A DNA stretch of 14,752 bases, from contig URMI01000005.1 in assembly GCA_900548845.1 (NCBI GenBank), positions 1-14,752 on the forward strand. Direction: 5' to 3'. A model generated the notes under the pieces. That model was not told where the DNA came from and did no database searches. It saw only the letters and a program-made list of their open reading frames with translations. This DNA comes from an uncultured Clostridia bacterium (GTDB lineage: Bacteria > Bacillota > Clostridia > Christensenellales > Borkfalkiaceae). The first letter of the stretch is position 1. Each line of letters opens with the position of its first letter. Both the position numbers and the translations under genes were made by a program. Below, in pieces: positions 1-6,196 of this stretch.

Positions 1-38
1 GCGCCCTTTGCGCTTTGCAAAGGGCGCGCCGTTTTTTT
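1..38 (+). terminator. Intrinsic terminator for a convergent gene left of the window
   Basis: A perfect 11-bp stem (1-11 with 17-27, loop 12-16) is followed on the plus strand by GCCG and then seven T (32-38). This is the layout of a Rho-independent terminator reading left to right, so a plus-strand gene probably ends just outside the window. The T run is followed at once by an A run (41-47) that belongs to the opposing ftsZ terminator. The stem could also act on minus-strand transcripts, but the flank needed to judge that is missing. Confidence 0.7.
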
Positions 39-40
39 AC

Positions 41-65
41 AAAAAAACCGCCCCTTGCGGGGCGG
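41..65 (-). terminator. Intrinsic terminator after ftsZ
   Basis: Read on the minus strand, a 7-bp all-GC stem CCGCCCC/GGGGCGG (65-59 with 54-48) with a 4-nt loop is followed directly by seven T (47-41). It starts 16 bp after the ftsZ stop codon. It marks the end of the ftsA-ftsZ transcript and of the dcw cluster on this side. Confidence 0.9.
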
Positions 66-81
66 CATAGCCAATAGAACT

Positions 82-1602
82 TTATTTCTTTTTGCCGAGC
101 AGCCGCTGCACGAAGGGAGGCAGCTTCTGATCCTGCGGGCTTTCGGGCGTGTAGTCGTCCTCGGGCGCTTCGGTCGGTGCGGGGCGCTGTGCCGCACGGG
201 GGTCTGCATACGCCGCCCCGTTCTGAGGATAGGGCTGCGCGCCTGCGTTGGGCGCATCGTACAAATTCTGCTGGGGCTGAGGCTGCGTGCCGTAGTAAGC
301 GTTCTGCGGCTGGCGGGGCTCATTCCCGTAGAAAGCGCCGCGGGGCGTCGTGGGCGCCTGAGGCGGGTTGCCGTAATAGGTGCCGGGCTGCTGCGGGCGG
401 GGCGCATACCCCTGAGGAGCCTGCTGCTGCGCCTGCTGCGCGGAGAACGCGGAGAGCGGGCGGGAAGGAGCCTGAGGCTGACGGGGAGCCCCCTGCCCCT
501 GCTGAGGCATGGGAGGACGCGCCGCCGCGGGGCGCTGCTGCTGATAGGCGGGCGCACGCGAGGAGAGCTGATTGGTCCCCTCTCTGCCCGCTGCAGGGAA
601 GCCCGTCGCGATGACGGTGACTTCCACTTCGTCGCTGATATTTTCGTCGATGCACGCACCGAAGATGATGTTCGCGGAGTAGTCCACGACGCCGTGGATG
701 AGGTTTGCCGCCGTCTTGACTTCGTCGAAGGTGAGATCGTTCCCGCCGACGACGTTGAGGATGACGCCCGTGGCGCCCTCGATGGTCGTTTCGAGCAGCG
801 GGCAGTTGACGGCAAGGCGCACCGCTTCCATGATGCGGTTCTCGCCCTTGGCGACGCCCACGCCCATGTGCGCGAGGCCGCGGTCTTTCAGGATGGTCTT
901 GACGTCGGCAAAGTCGAGGTTGATGAGGGCGGGCGTGACGATGAGATCGGCAATGCCGCGGATACCCTGCTTTAACACCTCGTCCGCAACGCGGAGCGCT
1001 TCCGCCATGGGAGCGTTGCGGGGAACGACGTCCCCGATCTTTTCGTTGGGGATGATGATGAGCGTATCGACGTACTTGCGAAGGTTATCGATGCCCTTCA
1101 TCGTATTGTCCATACGGCGCTTGCCTTCGAAGGAGAAGGGCTCGGTGACGACCGCCACGGTGAGGATCTTCATATCCTTGGCGATCTTGGCGATGACGGG
1201 TGCGGCGCCCGTACCCGTGCCGCCGCCCATGCCTGCCGTGATGAAGAGAAGGTCGGTCTTTTCCACCGCCTTGACGAGCTCTTCCTTGCTCTCTTCGGCG
1301 GCAGCGCGGCCGATCTCGGGGTCGGCGCCCGCGCCGAGGCCCTTGGTAAGATGAGCGCCGATCTGGATCTTGGTCTTTGCCTTGCTGCAGGAAAGGATCT
1401 GCGCGTCCGTATTGACGGCGATATATTCCGCACTCGAAATGCCGGCATCGATCATGCGGTTGACGGCATTGTTGCCCGCGCCGCCGACGCCGATGACCTT
1501 GATGCGCGCACGGCCGCTGAGCTCGGGCTCCACGGGCATGGGCTGAGGCTGACGGTCCCCCATATCATCTCTTCCCAGGAAGGGCACGTTGTCGTTATAC
1601 AT
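82..1602 (-). CDS. ftsZ: Cell division protein FtsZ with long Tyr/Pro/Gln-rich linker
   Basis: FtsZ is the bacterial tubulin: a GTPase that forms the cytoplasmic Z-ring and directs septal wall synthesis. Seen here (506 aa): the GTP-binding start ARIKVIGVGGAGNNAV (about 32-47), the tubulin signature GGGTGTG (126-132) and the catalytic T7-loop region NLDFADVK (228-235). The globular core ends near 338. A low-complexity linker of about 150 residues follows (about 340-490), rich in Q, P, A and Y. The conserved C-terminal peptide LPPFVQRLLGKKK (494-506) should bind FtsA and other tethers. An extra 30-residue Gln/Pro-containing N-terminus precedes the core. The linker is longer than the usual Bacillota one and carries three (Y/F)YG-N/T-x-P repeats (409-441). 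The ATG start has a GGAGG site 9 nt upstream that overlaps the ftsA stop, with 6 bp between the genes, so translation is probably coupled. Confidence 0.98.
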   Translation of the reverse strand: MYNDNVPFLGRDDMGDRQPQPMPVEPELSGRARIKVIGVGGAGNNAVNRMIDAGISSAEYIAVNTDAQILSCSKAKTKIQIGAHLTKGLGAGADPEIGRAAAEESKEELVKAVEKTDLLFITAGMGGGTGTGAAPVIAKIAKDMKILTVAVVTEPFSFEGKRRMDNTMKGIDNLRKYVDTLIIIPNEKIGDVVPRNAPMAEALRVADEVLKQGIRGIADLIVTPALINLDFADVKTILKDRGLAHMGVGVAKGENRIMEAVRLAVNCPLLETTIEGATGVILNVVGGNDLTFDEVKTAANLIHGVVDYSANIIFGACIDENISDEVEVTVIATGFPAAGREGTNQLSSRAPAYQQQRPAAARPPMPQQGQGAPRQPQAPSRPLSAFSAQQAQQQAPQGYAPRPQQPGTYYGNPPQAPTTPRGAFYGNEPRQPQNAYYGTQPQPQQNLYDAPNAGAQPYPQNGAAYADPRAAQRPAPTEAPEDDYTPESPQDQKLPPFVQRLLGKKK

Positions 1603-1608
1603 CAGTGG

Positions 1609-2760
1609 TTAACCTCCGAAAATATTCAAAAATCGTTTCAAAGATCCGCTCGCGCGGGAATCTTCCGATGCCATGTCGATGAGGGCGATGCGCGAGCTCA
1701 TCGAGGGCTTATTGTAGTAGGGAAGGTCGGGTGCGACCTGCTCACACACGCAGCTCAGCCGCTTGCTCATGTGCTCGAGCGCGCCGCGGATGCCCGCGAA
1801 CCCTTCGCCCGAGACATAGATGGGCTTACTGTCGAGCTCCTTGCCCGAACATTCTTCCAGGAAACGGCCGACGAGCTCGCACAGATCGTCGAGCCCCGCC
1901 TTGACTTCTTCGATGAACTCTTTGGTGGGGATCTCGTAGCTCCTGCCGCCGTAGACGACTTCGCGGTTCTTGGCGTCCCGCTTCAAATAGAGATTTGCCT
2001 TAGCAAGCAGCGCCGTTGCGACTTCGTAAGGGAGGGAGAAGCGCTTCATGAGGCGGACGGCGATCTGCCCCTCCCCCGCCCAGAAGGTGCGTTGGGCGAG
2101 CACGCCGTTGCCGAGCAGCACCAGGAAGGATGAGGAAAGATGGCCGATATCGAGAAAGAGCGCATATTCATCGCGCGTTTCGGGCGGGATGAGATATGCC
2201 GCCATCGCAAACTGCGTGGGAAGGAAATGAAGCTCGATACGGCGGCGGGAGAAGATGTGTTCGAGCGTATTTGCAAAGTACTCGCTCACATAAAAGTAGG
2301 AAAGGACGCCCGAGAGCCCCGTCGAATAGAGGCCGACGGGATCGGCGACGCGGCGGTTGTCTGCCGTGACGTACACCATGCTCGTCACGCGCATGTAGCG
2401 CCAGCCGTCGGGCTGCTTTCTCCCCATCGAAAAGAGCTGATCGAGCTCCTTATTGCTTATTTTGAGTTTCTTGGGAAAGCCGAGGTCCTGCTCGCGGGGC
2501 TCCACCTTGGTGAATTCCCCGGGGACGCCCACATAGAGGGAGCGGATCTTTTCGCCGCAGACCTGCTGGACGGCGTCGAGCGCACGCAATACTGCCGCCG
2601 AAAGATCGGAGACGTCGTAAAATTCCCCGTCCTGATAGCCGCCGTACGATTCGGTTTTGCTCGCCTTAAAGACGAATGTGCGGTTCACGCCCCGCTCGCC
2701 GACGAATACGGCGACTTCCGAGGAACGGATATCCAACACAGCAATGCTCTTGCCCGCCAT
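1609..2760 (-). CDS. ftsA: Divergent FtsA-like actin-fold division protein
   Basis: FtsA is an actin-family ATPase that tethers FtsZ to the membrane and signals to the septal synthase. Support here is position (directly before ftsZ), size (383 aa) and fold landmarks: an actin-like start with LDIRSSEV (9-16), a second phosphate-loop region LDIGHLSSSF (203-212), an adenosine-type motif VSGEGFAGI (316-324), and a C-terminal amphipathic stretch SLKRFLNIFGG (373-383) that fits the membrane-targeting helix. The nucleotide motifs are degenerate. Typical FtsA has DIG at the first loop and a DIGGGTTD-like second loop; here they read DIR and DIGHLSSS, so ATP binding may be weak or lost (inference). I chose the ATG at 2758-2760 because AAAGGAAGG (2765-2773) lies at proper spacing. 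A TTG at 2785-2787 would add nine residues but has no ribosome binding site. The gene has its own consensus promoter. Confidence 0.8.
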   Translation of the reverse strand: MAGKSIAVLDIRSSEVAVFVGERGVNRTFVFKASKTESYGGYQDGEFYDVSDLSAAVLRALDAVQQVCGEKIRSLYVGVPGEFTKVEPREQDLGFPKKLKISNKELDQLFSMGRKQPDGWRYMRVTSMVYVTADNRRVADPVGLYSTGLSGVLSYFYVSEYFANTLEHIFSRRRIELHFLPTQFAMAAYLIPPETRDEYALFLDIGHLSSSFLVLLGNGVLAQRTFWAGEGQIAVRLMKRFSLPYEVATALLAKANLYLKRDAKNREVVYGGRSYEIPTKEFIEEVKAGLDDLCELVGRFLEECSGKELDSKPIYVSGEGFAGIRGALEHMSKRLSCVCEQVAPDLPYYNKPSMSSRIALIDMASEDSRASGSLKRFLNIFGG

Positions 2761-2764
2761 CGCG

Positions 2765-2773
2765 CCTTCCTTT
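2765..2773 (-). promoter_or_regulatory. Ribosome binding site deciding the ftsA start
   Basis: AAAGGAAGG on the minus strand, with its AAGGA core 7 nt before the ATG at 2760. It supports that start over the in-frame TTG at 2787, which has nothing similar upstream. Confidence 0.75.
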
Positions 2774-2808
2774 GTACTTTCCTGCAATACAGCAGTATTC
2801 TGTCATAA

Positions 2809-2837
2809 ATTATAGCAAAGGCGGGCTGTATTGTCAA
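2809..2837 (-). promoter_or_regulatory. Consensus sigma-A promoter for ftsA-ftsZ
   Basis: On the minus strand TTGACA (2837-2832) and TATAAT (2814-2809) are separated by exactly 17 bp. Both hexamers match the housekeeping consensus perfectly. Transcription would start near 2802, leaving about 40 nt of leader before the ATG at 2760. The site lies downstream of the terminator at 2869-2899, so ftsA and ftsZ can be transcribed independently of the upstream dcw genes. Confidence 0.93.
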
Positions 2838-2868
2838 GAGATTGTGGTGAGATTTCCTTCCGACCACT

Positions 2869-2899
2869 AAAAAAAGCGCCTCGAGGAGAAGCGCTTTTT
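2869..2899 (-). terminator. Intrinsic terminator between ftsQ and ftsA
   Basis: Stem AAAAAGCGC (2871-2879) pairs with GCGCTTTTT (2891-2899) around an 11-nt loop. On the minus strand it is followed by a run of T (complement of the A run 2869-2875). It lies 27 bp after the ftsQ stop. The flanking A and T runs make the structure nearly symmetrical, so it could also stop plus-strand transcripts. It probably ends the mraZ-to-ftsQ transcript, at least in part. Confidence 0.85.
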
Positions 2900-2926
2900 G
2901 GCACAATTTGCTTAATTTGGGCGGCT

Positions 2927-3706
2927 TTACAGGGAAGCGCGGTGATTGCTCACGGTAAATCCCCCGTCGATGGAGTCGATGACGTCGAAGAAGCCGTACG
3001 TCTTTTGCGTCTCCGAAAGGGAGAGGTACTTTTCGATCACCGCCTCCGCCTTCTCCTCCGTATGGTTTTCGGGAGTGAAGATCTGCACGGTCACCCCTTC
3101 GCGCATGGCGAGGAGGAAGTACGCGCCCAGCTCGTATTCCGTCGAGAGCGTCACCGAGACGACGTTGGCGCGCGCATCCCCGAGCGCTTCCGTGAACACG
3201 GAGAGCATGGAAACGAGCTCTTGAGCATACTCGCCCGAGACCTTCGTGCCCGCCTCCCCCGCAAGCAGGGCAAAGCCGTTGAGAAGGATGTTCTCCCCGC
3301 CGCGGCGGTTCACGTTCTGCTCGCGGTCGTAAAGGTACACGCCCTCTTCGTCGAGGATGGCGTAAAGCCCGTTCTCGCGGCGGAAGGCATAGCATTCTTT
3401 GCGCTCTTCCACGGTGAGCGACACCGTGCGGGGGAAGTGCTTTTCCGCCGAGACGACGCGGAAGGCGGGATAGCGTTCTACCACCCCTTCCACCTCTTCG
3501 AGCTTCAGAAAGGTCGTGCTCCTGCCGACGTAAGCATCGGTGAGTTCGCCCTGAAGGAGCACCGCCTCCGCCTCCCCCTGCGAGGAACAGACGGAAAAGT
3601 GCACCTCGACGCGCGCCACGGTGAAGACGGCGTTGAGCGCCGCCGCGATGACGGCGATGAGGAGCGCCACGGCGACGCCCGTGAGGATGAGTACCTTCTT
3701 CTTCAT
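2927..3706 (-). CDS. ftsQ: Cell division protein FtsQ/DivIB
   Basis: FtsQ (DivIB in Gram-positives) is a bitopic membrane protein of the divisome core that forms a complex with FtsL and DivIC/FtsB outside the membrane. The 259-aa product has a very short cytoplasmic tail (MKKK), one transmembrane segment (about 5-27), a POTRA-like region (about 30-100), and the family hallmark FPRTVSLTVEER (91-102). ENGLYAILDEEGVYLY follows (about 111-126), typical of the FtsQ beta domain. The length is normal. AAGGAG lies 6 nt before the ATG at 3706. The gene follows murA by 21 bp and is the last gene before the terminator at 2869-2899. Sequence conservation is low, as usual in this family, so position adds to the call. 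Confidence 0.93.
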   Translation of the reverse strand: MKKKVLILTGVAVALLIAVIAAALNAVFTVARVEVHFSVCSSQGEAEAVLLQGELTDAYVGRSTTFLKLEEVEGVVERYPAFRVVSAEKHFPRTVSLTVEERKECYAFRRENGLYAILDEEGVYLYDREQNVNRRGGENILLNGFALLAGEAGTKVSGEYAQELVSMLSVFTEALGDARANVVSVTLSTEYELGAYFLLAMREGVTVQIFTPENHTEEKAEAVIEKYLSLSETQKTYGFFDVIDSIDGGFTVSNHRASL

Positions 3707-3727
3707 TCGTATCTCCTTGCCGGAGGT

Positions 3728-4984
3728 TCAGACGCGCACGCGCGCGATCTTCGCCCCGAGCTTTCTGAGTTTGTGCGGCAGGTCTTCATAGCCGCGGTCG
3801 AGATGGGAAAGATCCAAAACTTCGCTTTCGCCCTCCGCGCCGAGCGCGGCGACGACGAGTGCGGCGGCTCCCCTCAGATCCCCCGCGACGAGGGACGCCC
3901 CGTGCAGGCGGGGAACGCCGCGGATGAGCGCAGTCCTTCCCTTGACTTCGATGTCCGCCCCCATCTTTCTGAGTTCGGGCACATACTTGAAGCGCGTTTC
4001 GAAGAGGTTCTCTTCGATGAGCGCACACCCCTCCGCCCCGCTGTTGAGGGCGGCTGCCTGCGCCTGCAGATCGGTGGGAAACCCCGGAAAGGGCATCGTT
4101 TCGATGCGGCGGTTGCATTTGAGTTTCCCCAAACTTTCCAGTCTTATTTTATCATTTTTTGCCCCGATCTTGCAACCGTTTTCACGCAATTTATGTAAAA
4201 GGAGCCCGAGATTCTCGGGCGCGACGCCCTGTGTTTCCACCTCTCCCCCGCACACCGCCGCCATGATGAGATAGGTGCCCGCCTCGATGCGGTCCTTCAT
4301 GGGGGCATACGAGACGCCCCTGAGCTTTTTCACGCCCTCGACTGCGATGACGTCGGTGCCCGCGCCGCATATCTTCGCCCCCATCGCCTGCAAAAAGCGG
4401 GCGAGATCGACGATCTCGGGTTCGCGGGCGGCGCCTCGTAAAACCGTCTCCCCTTCCGCCATGACGGCGGCGAGCAGCACGTTTTCCGTCGCCCCGACGC
4501 TGGGGAAATCGAGAGAGATCTCCGCCCCTTTGAGGTTATCGCACTCACAGAAGATGTAGCCGTCCTCTTCGTCGATGCTCACGCCCAAGCGGCGGAGCGC
4601 CGAAAGGTGCATGTCGATGGGACGGAGCCCGATGTCGCAGCCGCCCGGATACGCGATGAGCGCGCGGCGGAAGCGCGTCAAGAGCGAGCCGAGCATGAAG
4701 ACGGAAGACCTTAACTCCCGCGTGAGGGAGGGCGGGATCTCGTGCGAGCAAGAGGAGGCGCTGTCGATGGTGACGTCGCCGCCCGAAAAGGTCACTTCGG
4801 CGCCCAGCTCGCGCAGGATCTGCGCCATGCACATCGCATCCGAGATGGCGGGCACGCCGCGGATGGTGACGGGCTCTTCCGTGAGCACGGAGGCGGCAAA
4901 GAGCGGCAGGACGGCGTTTTTGGCGGAAGAGACGGGAACGCTCCCCAAAAGCTTCCTGCCCCCGGTGATGAGTAATTTGTCCAT
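3728..4984 (-). CDS. murA: UDP-N-acetylglucosamine 1-carboxyvinyltransferase MurA
   Basis: MurA transfers enolpyruvate from phosphoenolpyruvate to UDP-GlcNAc, the first committed step of peptidoglycan precursor synthesis, in the cytoplasm. The 418-aa length is standard. Visible active-site residues are Lys22 in SSAKNA, the catalytic Cys116 in YPGGCDIGLRP, and Asp305 in FPTDLQAQ. The cysteine is the residue alkylated by fosfomycin in the family; many resistant homologues have Asp there, so this one should be sensitive (inference). GGGGAG lies 6 nt before the ATG at 4984. A 74-bp leader with a strong hairpin separates it from ftsW. It sits in the slot where many Bacillota clusters carry murG. 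Genomes of this kind often hold a second murA copy, which cannot be judged here. Confidence 0.97.
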   Translation of the reverse strand: MDKLLITGGRKLLGSVPVSSAKNAVLPLFAASVLTEEPVTIRGVPAISDAMCMAQILRELGAEVTFSGGDVTIDSASSCSHEIPPSLTRELRSSVFMLGSLLTRFRRALIAYPGGCDIGLRPIDMHLSALRRLGVSIDEEDGYIFCECDNLKGAEISLDFPSVGATENVLLAAVMAEGETVLRGAAREPEIVDLARFLQAMGAKICGAGTDVIAVEGVKKLRGVSYAPMKDRIEAGTYLIMAAVCGGEVETQGVAPENLGLLLHKLRENGCKIGAKNDKIRLESLGKLKCNRRIETMPFPGFPTDLQAQAAALNSGAEGCALIEENLFETRFKYVPELRKMGADIEVKGRTALIRGVPRLHGASLVAGDLRGAAALVVAALGAEGESEVLDLSHLDRGYEDLPHKLRKLGAKIARVRV

Positions 4985-5009
4985 AGTTTTCTCCCCGTGA
5001 CAAATGGCA

Positions 5010-5041
5010 CGGGCGCGGCACTTTTGCTGCGTGCGCGCCCG
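5010..5041 (-). other. GC-rich hairpin in the ftsW-murA gap
   Basis: CGGGCGCG (5010-5017) pairs with CGCGCCCG (5034-5041). After a one-base bulge, CAC (5019-5021) pairs with GTG (5031-5033), leaving a 9-nt loop. There is no T run on either side, so it is not a standard terminator. It lies in the longest gap inside the mraZ-ftsQ unit and could affect mRNA stability or murA expression. No function is established. Confidence 0.4.
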
Positions 5042-5058
5042 GTCGCTTCCCTATCATC

Positions 5059-6180
5059 TTATGCCCCGCTTTGCCGCCGTGACACGCCGAACACGAGCCC
5101 CATGCCCGCCATCGTGACGATGAGCGAGGTGTTGCCCGCGCTCACGAGGGGGAGCGGCAGCCCCGTGGGCGGCACGCAGCCGCTGACGACGAGCGCGTTG
5201 AGCGCCGCCTGCACCGCAAAGGCGAACATGATGCCCGAAACGAGCAGGTACTCATAGAACGTGTGTGCGTTCGCCGCGATGCGGAACCCCCGCCATGCGA
5301 CGAACCCGATGAGGAGGAACAGGCACAAGACGCCGAAAAAGCCCGTCTCCTCGGCGATGACGGAGAGGATGAAATCGCTCTCGGCGAAGGGCAGAAAGCG
5401 GTATTTCTGCCGCGAAGAGAACAGCCCCACACCGAACAGATCGCCGTTTGCGAGCGCATAGAGCGACTGGATGAGCTGATAGCCCTCATCCTGCGGGGAC
5501 GCCCACGGATCGAGGAACGCCATGAGGCGGCGGAGGCGGTAGGGCTCCGCCAGGATGAGCACGGGCACCGCCAAGAGGATGGGAAGCAGGATGAGAAGGA
5601 GCGTCTTTTTGGGCGTACCCGCAAGAAAGAGCATCCCCAGCATGAGCGCGCCCATGACCATGGTGACGGAGAGGTTGGGCTCCAGCAGGATGAGGACGCA
5701 GAGGGCGGCGCCCGCCCCGAGGACGGGAAGGATGCCCGAAAAACGGCGCGGACGGGAGGGATCGGAAGCAAAATGCCCCGCAGAAAAGAGCACGAAGGCA
5801 AACTTTGCAAGCTCGGAAGGCTGCAGCGTGACGGGTCCCAGCCCCAGCCAGCGGGTGGCGCCGTAGCTCGTCTTCCCGAGCCCCGGGATGAACACCGCCG
5901 CAAGCAGGAGAACGGCCGCAACGAGCGCCGGAACGCCCGCTTTTTTCCACCGCGCGGCGTCCGCACGGGAGAGAAAGAGCATCGCGGCAAGCCCTAAGAA
6001 AAACCCCAGAAGCTGTTTTTTGAGGAAGTAGAACGCATCGCCGTACTGCACCTTCGCCGTATAACAGCTCGCTGAATACACGAAGAGCACGCCGAGCGCC
6101 GCGATGGCAGCGACGCCGCCCAGAAAGAGCACGTCTCCCCTCCCCCGCCGCGCATGCGCCGCAGGGGAGACTTTGAACAT
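5059..6180 (-). CDS. ftsW: SEDS-family septal peptidoglycan polymerase FtsW/SpoVE
   Basis: SEDS proteins are polytopic membrane glycosyltransferases that polymerise lipid II together with a cognate class B PBP. The 373-aa product has about ten hydrophobic segments and the family blocks RWLGLGPVTLQPSELAK (110-126), GYQLIQSLYALANGDLFGVG (233-252) and FLPFAESDFILSVIAEETGF (262-281). Asp269 is the expected catalytic aspartate. The last signature, usually PLPFxSYGGSS, reads PLPLVSAGNTS (342-352), which is unusual. The start is not certain. ATG at 6180 gives a normal N-terminus but has only a weak GAAGAG upstream. A TTG at 6202-6204 has AAAGAGGA before it and would overlap the murD stop by 8 nt. 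Longer frames would run far into murD and are rejected. FtsW versus the sporulation paralogue SpoVE cannot be decided from one gene. Confidence 0.93.
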   Translation of the reverse strand: MFKVSPAAHARRGRGDVLFLGGVAAIAALGVLFVYSASCYTAKVQYGDAFYFLKKQLLGFFLGLAAMLFLSRADAARWKKAGVPALVAAVLLLAAVFIPGLGKTSYGATRWLGLGPVTLQPSELAKFAFVLFSAGHFASDPSRPRRFSGILPVLGAGAALCVLILLEPNLSVTMVMGALMLGMLFLAGTPKKTLLLILLPILLAVPVLILAEPYRLRRLMAFLDPWASPQDEGYQLIQSLYALANGDLFGVGLFSSRQKYRFLPFAESDFILSVIAEETGFFGVLCLFLLIGFVAWRGFRIAANAHTFYEYLLVSGIMFAFAVQAALNALVVSGCVPPTGLPLPLVSAGNTSLIVTMAGMGLVFGVSRRQSGA

Positions 6181-6196
6181 AAGCGCGCGGCTCTTC

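Noticed and set aside
55..975. Long plus-strand frame opposite ftsZ
   Set aside because: It is antisense to a certain ftsZ gene; its Arg/Leu/Asp-rich product matches no family and arises from GC-rich codon bias.
2831..4198. Plus-strand frame of 455 codons opposite ftsQ and murA
   Set aside because: It crosses two recognisable minus-strand genes, the terminator and part of the ftsA promoter region, and has the His/Arg/Glu-rich composition of a shadow frame.
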